64,000 nt of DNA from CAVQMB01 sp963713445 (GTDB lineage: Bacteria > Pseudomonadota > Gammaproteobacteria > Competibacterales > Competibacteraceae), in contig CAVQMB010000043.1 of assembly GCA_963713445.1 (NCBI GenBank), positions 1 through 64,000 of the forward strand, in the 5' to 3' direction. The notes beneath the pieces are model-generated. The model did not search any database. It worked only from the letters and a program-made list of their open reading frames with translations, and was not told where the DNA came from. The position numbers and the translations under genes are program-made. Of this stretch, positions 11,457 through 22,116 are shown piece by piece; the stretch's first letter is position 1; every line of letters starts with the position of its first letter.

Positions 11457-12506
11457 ATGGGCAAGAAGAAAGCACTGGTTGCCGGTGGGCTTGGCACCAT
11501 CGGCCGCACGTTAGTGGAATATCTCGCGGACCTGCCCGACTGGGAAGTGATCGGACTGTCGCGGCGTACGCCCGACAGTGACACCCAGGCGCCGTTTATT
11601 GCGGTCGATCTGCTCGATCGGAGCGATGTGGATGCCAAACTCGGTCACTTGAACGGCATTACCCACGTGTTTCATGCCGCCTATCAGGAGAAGGACAGGC
11701 CGCAGGCGTTGATCGATGCCAACCTCGGTATGTTGAGGAATCTGGTCGAGTGCGTCCACGCGGCTTCGCCTGCGCTCGAGCGGGTCATCCTGTACCAGGG
11801 CGCCAAGTACTACGGCGCCCACCTGGGCCGTTTCACGACGCCGGCGCGCGAGCAGGATGCCCGGCACATGCCCCCGAATTTCTATTACGACATGCAGGAC
11901 TGGCTGCTGGCCGAAGCAACGGGCAAAGGCTGGGACGCGGTAGTGCTGCGCCCCGACGTGGTGTGCGGCTTCGCCCTGGGTAACCCGATGAACCTGTCGA
12001 TGCTGATTGCCGTTTATGCGTCAATCAGCCGGGAACTCGGGTTGCCGTTGCGGTTCCCCGGGACGGCCACCTGCTACGGCAAGCTGGCGCAGGTCACGGA
12101 TGGTGCCCAGCTTGCGCACGGCTCGGTCTGGGCCGCGACTCAGGCGCCCGGTGGGGAAGCCTATAATCTCACCAACGGCGACGTGTTCCGCTGGAACCGG
12201 CTATGGCCTGAGTTCGCACGCTACTTCGATATGGAACTGGCGGAACCGCAGACATTGGATCTAACCGGGTACATGGCCGACAAGGGTGATCTCTGGAAAC
12301 GGATGACGGGCAGGTACGGCCTGGCGCCGATACCCTATGATCAGGTCGCCATGTGGCCGTTTGGTGACTTCATCTTCCGCTGCGATTGGGACGTCATCAG
12401 CAGCACCACCAAAATCCGTCAGGCGGGTTTCCACGATACGGTGGACAGCGCCGAAATGTTCCTGCGCCTGTTTGACGGGTTTCGGGCGCGCAAGGCGATT
12501 CCCTGA
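11457..12506 (+). CDS. NAD(P)-dependent SDR, PRISE-like enone reductase
   Basis: 349-residue extended short-chain dehydrogenase. The nucleotide motif is GGLGTIGR near the start, then WEVIGLSRRTP. LYQGAKYYGAHLG and PPNFYYDMQDWLL match the PRISE group (progesterone 5-beta-reductase/iridoid synthase-like), whose catalytic Tyr lies in the NFYY motif. The family reduces activated C=C bonds of enones; the bacterial substrate is unknown. The ATG at 11457 is preferred because MGKKKALVAGG begins the Rossmann fold directly and purine-rich GAGGAG/GGAAGG lies upstream. Confidence 0.8.
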   Translation: MGKKKALVAGGLGTIGRTLVEYLADLPDWEVIGLSRRTPDSDTQAPFIAVDLLDRSDVDAKLGHLNGITHVFHAAYQEKDRPQALIDANLGMLRNLVECVHAASPALERVILYQGAKYYGAHLGRFTTPAREQDARHMPPNFYYDMQDWLLAEATGKGWDAVVLRPDVVCGFALGNPMNLSMLIAVYASISRELGLPLRFPGTATCYGKLAQVTDGAQLAHGSVWAATQAPGGEAYNLTNGDVFRWNRLWPEFARYFDMELAEPQTLDLTGYMADKGDLWKRMTGRYGLAPIPYDQVAMWPFGDFIFRCDWDVISSTTKIRQAGFHDTVDSAEMFLRLFDGFRARKAIP

Positions 12507-12575
12507 AGCCGCCCTGATCAAAAAAGGGGCACGACCGCTACGATCCCCTGGGCACATATACGAGCGGCCCAGGTA

Positions 12576-12842
12576 TCATCGGAGCTGGCTGTCTTTGCTG
12601 CCGCGCCGGTTGTAGAGGCTGAACGCCGTCGATTCCCGGTCCCGTTCGGTCTGGCAGGCTACGCACAGCCGCACCCCCTTGAGTGCCTGCTGGCGGGCGA
12701 GGGGAATTTCGTCGCCGCATTCTTCGCAGTGGCTGCGGCTGTCACCCTGGGGCAGGCGGCTGCGTACCCGTTGCAAGGCATCCTGGACGGTGTCATCGAT
12801 CTGGTCCTGGACCGCCCCTTCTTTCGCCCAACCCGTTGCCAT
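12576..12842 (-). CDS. DksA/TraR-family C4 zinc-finger protein (YbiI-like)
   Basis: 88 residues with an intact four-Cys zinc finger, CEECGDEIP ... CVACQ, preceded by a short helix. It lacks the long coiled coil of DksA and resembles E. coli YbiI. Members of this group may touch the RNA polymerase secondary channel, but YbiI-like proteins are poorly characterised. It is a single gene. Confidence 0.8.
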   Translation of the reverse strand: MATGWAKEGAVQDQIDDTVQDALQRVRSRLPQGDSRSHCEECGDEIPLARQQALKGVRLCVACQTERDRESTAFSLYNRRGSKDSQLR

Positions 12843-13139
12843 GATGACCTCCGGTAATGTAGGAATGGATAAGCGCCCCTTGGCCCGGGGAACGGATAAA
12901 GACAGTAAGCTGGATTATCCGGAATGTGGGGGCGCGGGTCCACGATGAAAAGGGTTCGGTAACGGCGGGACGTGTGGCGGTCTGCTTTGCTCGGAAACCC
13001 CGGGGGAATCGTGACACTGCGATCTTTAGCAACCCGTTGGGGGGGTATGGTGCGGCGATCTGAAACAACCATTCATCCGGTTGACGCGGATGTCGATGAC
13101 TACCGCCCGGCCGGTCCGTGAGCGGTTTGTGAGCCTGCA

Positions 13140-13529
13140 ATGATGCGCTATGCGGGCTCCTGCCACTGCGGCCGGGTACGGTTTCAGGTGGAGGCGGACA
13201 TCGACCGCGTCCGGGTGTGCGATTGTTCCGTCTGCCGGCGGCGTGGTGCGCTGATATTCCGTGTACCCGAAGAACACCTGCGGCTGCTGACGCCTTGGAC
13301 CGATGTCAGTGTCTACCAATGGGGTTCGGGTACGGCCGCGGACTATTTTTGCCCGATCTGCGGTATTCTGCCGTTCCGCCGCCCGAGCAAGGCCACCGCG
13401 CAGGAGTTGCAGGCGGGTGTTCAGCCGTTCGCCGGGTGGGCGGTCAACGTCCGCTGTCTCGAGGGTGTCGACCTGGACGCGTTGCCAGTGACGCGAATCC
13501 ACGGGAGCGGCATCCGGCTGGATGAATGA
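13140..13529 (+). CDS. GFA family zinc protein
   Basis: 129 residues with the GFA zinc-binding cysteines: GSCHCGRVRF, VCDCSVCRRRG and YFCPICGI. The fold was first described in glutathione-dependent formaldehyde-activating enzyme, but most members have no proven reaction. The start may be the first or second of two adjacent ATGs (13140 or 13143). The 300 bp before it hold nothing recognisable. Confidence 0.85.
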   Translation: MMRYAGSCHCGRVRFQVEADIDRVRVCDCSVCRRRGALIFRVPEEHLRLLTPWTDVSVYQWGSGTAADYFCPICGILPFRRPSKATAQELQAGVQPFAGWAVNVRCLEGVDLDALPVTRIHGSGIRLDE

Positions 13530-13612
13530 GTCGTGACAGCCCGCAGGGGATACGCCCGCGCCGTTACGCGGCCCGACGGCCCGGTGGGTTTCCGGGCCGC
13601 CAGTCGTGCCGA

Positions 13613-15334
13613 TTACTTCTTGGTCGCGCTGCTTTGCGGATTCAGGTTGGTCAGACGGCCGCTCTCGGTACCCGCCGATTCGTCGATGACGGCGTTGATG
13701 ATCGCGGGCTTGCCCGCTTCGATGGCGTCGGTCAGCGCCTGAGTCAACGCGTCAGCCGAAGTTACATGGTAGCCGACGCCGCCGAAGGCTTCGCCCATCT
13801 GGTCGTAGCGGGCGCCCTTCATGAACGCGGTTACCGCGACATCGTCGGCTGCGTTCGGATTGAGGTTGGGGTCGGAACCGCGATAGACGCCGTTGTTGTT
13901 GAACACCACCACGACGACCGGCAGCTTGTAGCGGCACACGGTCTCGAAGTCCATGCCACTGAAACCGAATGCGCTGTCGCCTTCGATGGCAACGACCGGC
14001 AGGCCACTGGTGACCGCGGCGCCGATCGCATAGCCCATGCCGATGCCCATGACGGCCCAGGTGCCGGAGTCGAAGCGCTTGCGCGGCTGACTCATGTCGA
14101 CGATGCTGCGGGCGAAATCCAGCGTGTTGGCCCCTTCATTGACGACATTAATCTCCGGACGCGTCCGCAGCACATCGCGGATGGCGCGCAGCGCGCTGTG
14201 GAAGTTCATCGGCGACGGATCCTGGTCCAGTTTGGCCGCCATTTTCTGCATGTTGCGCTGTTTGCGTTCCGCGATCGCATCCAGCCATTCGGCGCGCGGT
14301 TTGCTGAAAGTCTCGTCGATGCCCGCCAGCAGGGCTGTCAGGCAGGAGCCGATATCGCCGACCAGCGGTGCGCTGATCGCGACGTTGCTGTCCATTTCCA
14401 TCGGCTCGATGTCGATCTGGATGAACTGCTTCGACTTTGATGCGCCCCAGGTCTTGCCCTTGCCGTGGGCGAGCAGCCAGTTCAGCCGGGCCCCGATCAG
14501 AACCACGACGTCGGATTCCGCCAGTACCAGGGAGCGGGCTGCACCGGTCGATTGCGGATGGTTGTCCGGCAGCAGGCCCTTGGCCATGGACATCGGCTGA
14601 AACGGGATGCCGGTTTTCTCGACGAACTCGCGAATCGTGTCATCGACCTGGGCATAGGCTGCCCCTTTGCCCAATATGATGAGCGGGCGTTTGGCCCCCT
14701 TCAGGATATCGAGCGCACGCTGCACCGCCTCGGGGGCGGGCAGTTGGCGCGGTGCCGGATCGATCACTTTCACCAGCGATCGCTTACCCTGTTCGGCCTC
14801 CATCGACTGGGCCAGCAGTTTGGCCGGCAGATCCACATACACGCCACCGGGCCGGCCGGACACGGCGGTGCGGATCGCCCGGGCGATGCCGATGCCGATA
14901 TCCTCGGCGTGGTTGATGCGGTAGGCGGCTTTGCAGTGCGGCTTGGCGACATTGAATTGGTCCATCTCCTCATAGTCGCCCTGTTGCAGGTCGGCGAGTT
15001 CGCGCTCACTGGAGCCGCTGATGAGGATCATGGGGAAACAGTTGACGGTGGCGTTGGCGAGTGCGGTCAGGCCGTTGAAAAAGCCCAGCCCGGATACCGT
15101 CAGGCAGATGCCCGGCTTTTGCGTCATGTAGCCGGCGATGGCGGCCGCGTTGGCCGCCTGCTGCTCATGTCGGAAGCCGATGTAGCGCATCCCCTTGGCC
15201 TGTGCCAGGCGGGCCAGATCCGTGATGGGGATGCCAACCAGACCGAAGATGGTGTCGATATCGTTGCATTGCAGGGCATCAATCACCAGATTGAAGCCGT
15301 CGGTCATTTCCGCTGATTGCGCGTCGTTTGCCAT
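13613..15334 (-). CDS. oxc: Oxalyl-CoA decarboxylase
   Basis: 573-residue thiamine-diphosphate enzyme that decarboxylates oxalyl-CoA to formyl-CoA. The catalytic Glu lies in FRHEQQAANAAA, and the ThDP/Mg motif is GDSAFGFSGMDF ... FNNNGVYRG. SGLGFFNGLTALANAT and DYEEMDQFNVAKPHCKAAYR are oxalyl-CoA decarboxylase-type rather than acetolactate synthase-type sequences. Length is usual. The start is set by a GAAGGAGAAC site. The usual partner formyl-CoA transferase (frc) is not in the window, so oxalate degradation here depends on a gene elsewhere. A pair of GTATAC palindromes lies upstream. Confidence 0.92.
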   Translation of the reverse strand: MANDAQSAEMTDGFNLVIDALQCNDIDTIFGLVGIPITDLARLAQAKGMRYIGFRHEQQAANAAAIAGYMTQKPGICLTVSGLGFFNGLTALANATVNCFPMILISGSSERELADLQQGDYEEMDQFNVAKPHCKAAYRINHAEDIGIGIARAIRTAVSGRPGGVYVDLPAKLLAQSMEAEQGKRSLVKVIDPAPRQLPAPEAVQRALDILKGAKRPLIILGKGAAYAQVDDTIREFVEKTGIPFQPMSMAKGLLPDNHPQSTGAARSLVLAESDVVVLIGARLNWLLAHGKGKTWGASKSKQFIQIDIEPMEMDSNVAISAPLVGDIGSCLTALLAGIDETFSKPRAEWLDAIAERKQRNMQKMAAKLDQDPSPMNFHSALRAIRDVLRTRPEINVVNEGANTLDFARSIVDMSQPRKRFDSGTWAVMGIGMGYAIGAAVTSGLPVVAIEGDSAFGFSGMDFETVCRYKLPVVVVVFNNNGVYRGSDPNLNPNAADDVAVTAFMKGARYDQMGEAFGGVGYHVTSADALTQALTDAIEAGKPAIINAVIDESAGTESGRLTNLNPQSSATKK

Positions 15335-15453
15335 GGATTGTTCTCCTTCGGTTGCTCTCGACAGACGTTGCGTGACACGGCGGCCGCGCCGGGCGGTGTC
15401 ACCGCATTGATGTTCACATCAGGGCTCGGTTTCTCGCAGCCCTTAATCCATCT

Positions 15454-15480
15454 ATTGTATACATAATGTCGTATACGTAA
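15454..15480 (-). promoter_or_regulatory. Twin GTATAC palindromes, candidate operator upstream of oxc
   Basis: GTATAC occurs at 15457-15462 and 15471-15476, 14 bp centre to centre; the first is embedded in TTGTATACATAA. TNGTATACNA-like sites are typical of GntR/FCD-type regulators. The site lies about 120 bp upstream of oxc and 95 bp upstream of the divergent hutI. No GntR gene is in the window. Confidence 0.4.
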
Positions 15481-15570
15481 GAGTCCCTGCGGGATCCGAA
15501 ACGACTTCTTCATGCCGCCTTGTCCGCGTTACGATGGCAGTCGATATCCACGGGGGTGATGAGGTGAAGC

Positions 15571-16782
15571 ATGGCAACGGTCTGGCGCAATGCCCGGATT
15601 GCCACGATGGCGGGGGATGAGTATGGCTTGATGGAAACCGGCGCGGTGGTCACCGAAGGGGATCGCATCGAGTGGGTCGGTCCGGAATGCGATCTGCCGG
15701 CTGAATACCGCACCGCTGAGCCGCTCGACTGCCGGGGCCGGTTGCTCACGCCGGGCCTGGTCGACTGTCACACCCATCTGGTCTACGGCGGCGATCGGGC
15801 GGACGAGTTTGAGCAGCGGCTGGAGGGCGTGAGCTATGCGGAAATCGCCCGCCGTGGCGGTGGCATTATGGCGACTGTTCGCGCCACCCGCGAGGCCGCC
15901 GGAGACACGCTGCTGGCCGACGCCCGCCGCCGGCTGCAGGGCCTGCTGGCCGAAGGCGTGACCACGGTGGAGATCAAATCCGGCTACGGTCTGGATACCG
16001 CGACCGAACTAAAGATGCTGCGGGTGGTGCGGGAACTGGGCCGGGAACTGCCGGTCGCGGTGCGCACCACGTTCCTGGGCGCGCATGCCTTGCCGCCCGA
16101 GTACGGCGGGCGGGCCGACGATTACATCGGCCTGATCTGTGACGAGATGCTGCCGGCGGCTGCCGCAGCGGGCCTGGCGGATGCCGTCGATGCCTTCTGC
16201 GAGAACATCGCCTTCAGCCCGGCCCAGGTCGAGCGAGTGTTCCAACGGGCCCGGCAACTGGGCCTGCCGGTCAAGCTGCACGCCGAGCAACTCAGCAATC
16301 AGGGCGGTGCCGCGCTGGCCGCGCGCTACGGTGCGCTGTCGGCCGATCACCTGGAGTATCTGGATGAAGCCGGGGTCACCGCCATGGCCGCGGCCGACAC
16401 GGTGGCGGTGCTATTGCCGGGGGCGTTTTACATCCTGCGCGAGACCCGGGTGCCGCCGCTGGCCGAACTGCGTCGCCAGGGCGTGCCGATTGCGCTCGCC
16501 ACCGATCTCAATCCGGGCAGTTCGCCGGTCAACTCGCTGCTGTGCGTGCTCAATCTGGCCTGCACGCTGTTCCGGCTGACTCCGCTGGAAGCACTGGCCG
16601 GGGTGACCCGCTATGGCGCCCGTGCGCTGGGCCTGACTGACCGCGGTATGCTGGCACCCGGCCGGCGCGCCGACCTGGTGTTGTGGGATGTCGCCCGACC
16701 GGCCGAGCTGGCGTACTGGCTGGGACGCAATCCCTGCGCCGCGGTGGTGCAGGGCGGCGTGCTGGTGCGCGGAACGCTGTGA
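15571..16782 (+). CDS. hutI: Imidazolonepropionase
   Basis: 403-residue amidohydrolase that opens 4-imidazolone-5-propionate to N-formimidoyl-L-glutamate, the third step of histidine degradation and the step that supplies HutF's substrate. Motifs are LVDCHTHLVYGGDR (metal His pair), RRGGGIMATVRATR, VEIKSGYGLD, LHAEQLSNQGG, ADHLEYL and ATDLNPGSSP. Length is normal. The start follows GAGGTGAAG. hutU begins 54 bp downstream, so a hutI-hutU operon is likely. Confidence 0.95.
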   Translation: MATVWRNARIATMAGDEYGLMETGAVVTEGDRIEWVGPECDLPAEYRTAEPLDCRGRLLTPGLVDCHTHLVYGGDRADEFEQRLEGVSYAEIARRGGGIMATVRATREAAGDTLLADARRRLQGLLAEGVTTVEIKSGYGLDTATELKMLRVVRELGRELPVAVRTTFLGAHALPPEYGGRADDYIGLICDEMLPAAAAAGLADAVDAFCENIAFSPAQVERVFQRARQLGLPVKLHAEQLSNQGGAALAARYGALSADHLEYLDEAGVTAMAAADTVAVLLPGAFYILRETRVPPLAELRRQGVPIALATDLNPGSSPVNSLLCVLNLACTLFRLTPLEALAGVTRYGARALGLTDRGMLAPGRRADLVLWDVARPAELAYWLGRNPCAAVVQGGVLVRGTL

Positions 16783-16836
16783 GCCTGCTGGCCTGTGCTA
16801 CGCTAATTTCCGTCGACTTCCAGCCGGAGCAATCTC

Positions 16837-18522
<1,686 letters not shown>

Positions 18523-18555
18523 CCGCGAGCTGCCGGGCGCCGCTGGCGGCGGCGG

Positions 18556-19179
18556 TCAGTCCCGGCTGCCGCTGTGCAGGCGGGCGGTGATATCGGCGAC
18601 GTGACGGCCCTGGAAGCGGGCCAGCTCCAGCTCGTTGGCACTCGGCTGGCGCGAGCCGTCGCCGGCAGCAATCGTGGTGGCGCCGTAGGGCGTGCCGCCG
18701 GTGATCTCGTCGATGCTGCATCTGGCCCGGGCCGGCGTAGGGCAGGCCGACGATCACCATGCCGTGGTGCAGCAGGGTGGTGTGGAAGGACGGTGATGGT
18801 GGTCTCCTGGCCGCCGTGCTGGGTGGCGGTGCTGGCGAACACGCTGCCGACCTTGCCGATCAGCGCGCCCTTGAGCCCACAGGCCGCCGGTCTGGTCGAG
18901 GAAGTTGCGCATCTGCGCCGCCATGTTGCCGAAGCGGGTCGGCGTGCCGAAGATGATGGCGTCGTACTCGGCCAGCTCGCCGCGGTTCGGCGATCGGCGC
19001 CCGCTGGTCGAGCTTGTGGCCGGCCTTGGCGAGCCACGTCGTCGGGCACCAGTTCCGGCACCCGCTTGATCGTCACGTCGACGCCGGCCGACGCCGCGCG
19101 CACCCTCGGCGACGGCCTGCGGCCATCTGTCTCGACATGGCCGTAGGTCGCTGTAGTAGAGAACCAGAATCTTGGTCAT
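18556..19179 (-). pseudogene. wrbA: NAD(P)H:quinone oxidoreductase WrbA, broken by nine single-base insertions
   Basis: Reads MTKILVLYYS, THYG-type loop (TYGHVET), then FGTPTRFGNMAAQMRNFLDQT, HGGQETTIT, HGMVIVGLPYAG, SIDEITGGTPYGATT and DGSRQPSANELELARFQGRHVADI, in order but in changing frames. Deleting one base at each of nine places (about 19149, 19130, 19123, 19104, 19041, 18991, 18890, 18798, 18721) restores one 204-residue flavodoxin-like WrbA. The family reduces quinones by two electrons with FMN. It is divergent from a LysR regulator that may control it. Like hutU it has very high GC3 and no other damage, pointing to a sequence-quality problem or a foreign tract. Confidence 0.85.
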
Positions 19180-19300
19180 GCCTTGACCTCTAATCGCTCG
19201 TTATGCAGAGGTCGAGCAAAATATCAGGAGATAACCATCTAAAATAGTGCTTTTTTACTGATTATTATTATCATAATTATTGATTATCCTGGCTAAGATC

Positions 19301-20230
19301 ATGAATATCGAACGATTGTCGCTGGACCAGCTCAGGGTGTTCGCGCTAATCGCCGAGCACGGCAGCTTCAGTGCTGCCGCCCGCCAACTCGGGCGGGCGC
19401 AGTCGGCAGTGAGCTATGCCGTGACCACGCTGGAGCAGCAACTCGGGGTGGCGCTGTTCGATCGAGCCGGCTACCGGCCGCAGCTCACGGCCGAGGGCAT
19501 CGCCCTGCTACAGGACGCCCGCGTCATTCTGGAGCGCAGCGACCGGCTGCAGGCCCGGGCCCAGGCCATGGCCGCCGGTCTCGAAAGCGAACTGGGGCTG
19601 GCGGTCGACGTGATGTTTCCGACCAGCGTGCTGATCACCACCCTGCAGGCCTTTCAGCAACGGTTCCCGGCGGTCAATCTGCGGCTGTTCGTCGATGCCC
19701 TGGGCGCGGTGGCCGAGAAGGTGCTCGATGATGTCTGCCAGATCGGCATTATCGCGACCCTGCCGCCGTCGCCCACAGCGTTGACCGGATTCACCCTGCC
19801 GTCCGTGACCCTGGCGCCGGTGGCGGCGCCGCAGCATGCGCTGGCCCAGCGGCCGGCACCGCTGGCCGAACTCGATCTGGGCGATCAACTGCAACTGGTG
19901 TTGACCGACCGCAGCCAGCTCACCGAGGGCCGCGACTACGCCGTGTTCGGCAGCCGTACCTGGCGCCTGGGTGATCTCGCGACCAAGCATCAACTGCTAC
20001 TGGCCGGCCTGGGCTGGGGTTTCATGCCGCTGCATATCATTGCCGCGGACCTGGCTGCGGGACGGCTGCAGCGGCTGCGGATCGAACCGCAGCCGGCCGG
20101 CGATCAGCAGCTACCGATACGCTGCCTGTACCGGGCCGATCGGCCGCAGGGTCCGGCGATGACCTGGGTGCTGGAAACCCTGCGCGCATTGACCGGCTAT
20201 GGGGCTGCGGTGGTGCCTGCCGGGGCTTGA
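19301..20230 (+). CDS. LysR-type transcriptional regulator
   Basis: 309 residues. The N-terminal winged helix is LDQLRVFALIAEHGSFSAAARQLGRAQSAVSYAVTTLEQQLGVALFDR, followed by a periplasmic-binding-like effector domain. The ATG at 19301 begins the usual MNIERLSLDQL leader; an upstream in-frame extension is AT-rich and unlikely. It is divergent from wrbA over a 120-bp AT-rich gap containing ATTATTATCATAATTATTG, a likely site for its own binding. Target genes are inferred from this arrangement only. Confidence 0.9.
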   Translation: MNIERLSLDQLRVFALIAEHGSFSAAARQLGRAQSAVSYAVTTLEQQLGVALFDRAGYRPQLTAEGIALLQDARVILERSDRLQARAQAMAAGLESELGLAVDVMFPTSVLITTLQAFQQRFPAVNLRLFVDALGAVAEKVLDDVCQIGIIATLPPSPTALTGFTLPSVTLAPVAAPQHALAQRPAPLAELDLGDQLQLVLTDRSQLTEGRDYAVFGSRTWRLGDLATKHQLLLAGLGWGFMPLHIIAADLAAGRLQRLRIEPQPAGDQQLPIRCLYRADRPQGPAMTWVLETLRALTGYGAAVVPAGA

Positions 20231-20298
20231 TATCAGCGAGCCCGACGGCATATTTCACAGTGCGTTAAATTTAAGCGGAGAACCCGGACCAAGTGCCC

Positions 20299-21255
20299 AT
20301 GAATGCTGTAGAAGCCCAGCGCCATCGTCTTTCCAATGGCCTCCAGTCGGTTGCGCTGATCGGCGCAATGGCGGCACTGCTGGGTCTGCTGGGCTGGATC
20401 TTCGCCGGCGGCGGCGGTGTTGTGGTGGCACTGGTGATGTGCGTTCTGGTGGCGGTGTTCGGGCCGCGACTGTCGCCGCGCCTGGTGCTGCGGCTCTACC
20501 GGGCGCGGCCGATCCAGCCCTATCAGGCCCCTGACCTGTACCGAACGGTGGATGAACTCGGCCGGCGGGCGGGACTGAGCCAGGCGCCGACCCTGTACTA
20601 TCTGCCCACGCCGGTGCTCAACGCCTTCGCTGTCGGCAGCCGGCAGACGGCCACCATCGCTCTGACCGATGGCCTGCTGCGCAACCTGGCGCCGCGTGAA
20701 CTGGTCGGTGTGCTGGCCCACGAACTCAGCCACGTACGCCACAATGACATGTGGGTGATGAACCTGGCCGACATCATCAGCCGCATGACCATCGCGCTGT
20801 CGCAGGTTGGACTATTGCTGCTGCTGTTCGGTCTGCCGCTGGTGCTGTTCGGGATCATGCCGGTGTCGCTGCCGGCCCTGCTGCTGTTGCTGCTGGCGCC
20901 GACTCTAAGCGCGGTGCTGCAGCTTGCGCTGTCGCGCACCCGCGAGTTCAACGCCGACGTGGGCGCAATCGAACTGACCAATGATCCGCGCGGCCTGGCC
21001 TCGGCGCTGCAAAAGCTGGAGCGTTACCAGCGCGGCTGGCTGGAGCAGATTTTCATGCCCGGCCGGCGGGTGCCGGAACCGGGCTGGCTGCGCACCCACC
21101 CGCCGACCGAGGAGCGCATCCGCCGGCTGCTGGCGCTGGCGCCGCGACACCCACCCCGGCGGCTGCAGCCGAATCCGGCCCAGTGGCTGGATCAGGCCCG
21201 GCTGTGGCCCGTGCCTCAGAGGCCGCGCTGGCACTGGCACGGGCTGTGGTTCTAG
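20299..21255 (+). CDS. M48-family membrane zinc metalloprotease (HtpX-like)
   Basis: About 318 residues. Two N-terminal helices, then the zinc motif HELSHVRHND with the third ligand Glu in SRTREFNADVGAIEL, and two further helices between. The C-terminus has RTHPPTEERIRRL, typical of M48B proteases. These degrade damaged membrane proteins. It is distinct from the HtpX at 60.4 kb, so the window has two paralogues. The stop overlaps the stop of the convergent collagen-like gene within CTAG. Confidence 0.88.
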   Translation: MNAVEAQRHRLSNGLQSVALIGAMAALLGLLGWIFAGGGGVVVALVMCVLVAVFGPRLSPRLVLRLYRARPIQPYQAPDLYRTVDELGRRAGLSQAPTLYYLPTPVLNAFAVGSRQTATIALTDGLLRNLAPRELVGVLAHELSHVRHNDMWVMNLADIISRMTIALSQVGLLLLLFGLPLVLFGIMPVSLPALLLLLLAPTLSAVLQLALSRTREFNADVGAIELTNDPRGLASALQKLERYQRGWLEQIFMPGRRVPEPGWLRTHPPTEERIRRLLALAPRHPPRRLQPNPAQWLDQARLWPVPQRPRWHWHGLWF

Positions 21256-22068
21256 CTCCCGAAGTCGATCAGATTGAGACCGATGCTGTTTCCCGTCGAG
21301 GCCGACGTGACATTCGTGGCCGACGTTACGATGACCCGCTCACTGTAGGTTGATGCCGCGGATGTCGCCGGCGCGGTATCGACATACGTCGAGGCGACCG
21401 GGAATGTCTGCGTTCCCGCAACGCTACCGCTACGCGTTTCGGTAACGGTGTTGATCAGCGTCGCATCGCGGTAGAGCCGTACCTCGAACGTAATGGACCA
21501 GTTGGCAGTCGTAACAGCATTCACTCCGAATGTGTCATCGATTTTGAGCTCATCTCCTGCAGTGACCGCTAGCGTGGCTGATGCCACAGTCACCTCGGTG
21601 GAAAAGGGGGGGGAACACGCTTATGGGTCCCGCGGCGTTGGTGAAGCTCAGCGTACCGGATCCGCCCGTGGGTCCGGTTGCCCCGGTGGCGCCCGTTGCC
21701 CCGGTGGCGCCCGTTGCCCCGGTAGCCCCGTTAGCCCCGGTAGCGCCCGTAGCGCCAGTAGCGCCAGTAGCGCCAGTAGCGCCAGTAGCGCCAGTAGCGC
21801 CAGTAGCGCCAGTAGCGCCAGTAGCGCCAGTAGCGCCAGTAGCGCCAGTAGTGTCGCAGATGATGACCTGGTTGTTGCTGTCCAGGCACAAGCCATTCGC
21901 CGCAGTGCCGCTGCTTGGCGTCGGGGAGAGGACCACGCTGCCGCCGGCGCCGGGGGTCAGGGTGATGTTGGGGCTGGTTGCGTAGGCGGCCGGAACGGCG
22001 GCGAATGAGGGCAGGGTGAGTGCCAGCGACCACGCGAGGCGGTTTCTTTTGAACTGTGAAGCGGGCAT
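21252..22068 (-). CDS. Secreted collagen-like protein 1, frame split at a C8/G8 tract
   Basis: The signal peptide (MPASQFKRNRLAWSLALTLPS ... AYA) is followed by the shared N-terminal domain: NITLTPGAGGSV, NGLCLDSNNQVIICDT. Then come about 20 Gly-Ala-Thr-type triplets and a beta-rich tail (LAVTAGDELKIDDTFG ... GNSIGLNLIDFGS). The frame breaks at eight G (plus strand 21606-21613). With seven, the protein is continuous at 271 residues, so the tract acts as a switch or is a sequencing slip. Good AGGAG ribosome site. It lies 48 bp downstream of an IPTL-CTERM gene and is probably co-transcribed. Likely a trimeric fibre at the cell surface (inference from the Gly-X-Y stalk). Confidence 0.75.
21606..21613. 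repeat. G8 homopolymer inside collagen-like gene 1
   Basis: Eight G on the plus strand (C8 in the coding strand) at the junction between the stalk and the C-terminal domain. One base fewer restores the frame. Tracts like this can slip during replication. Confidence 0.8.
21700..21851 (-). repeat. 9-bp tandem repeat coding for the GAT stalk
   Basis: Tandem copies of a 9-bp unit (plus strand GCGCCAGTA and variants) coding for Gly-Ala-Thr. More than a dozen near-identical copies lie in a row, so the copy number is likely to vary between strains. Confidence 0.9.
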
Positions 22069-22116
22069 CGTAGTTCTCCTGGGGATATTCTAGTTAGTGG
22101 GTGCAGCGATCGACGT

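Noticed and set aside
14465..15316. Long plus-strand open frame inside oxc
   Set aside because: Antisense shadow of oxalyl-CoA decarboxylase, with no ribosome site and no recognisable similarity.
21493..22008. Plus-strand Ser/Ala and Pro/Val repeats in the collagen region
   Set aside because: Reverse frames of the 9-bp GAT repeat; the minus strand gives the signal peptide and Gly-X-Y stalk.
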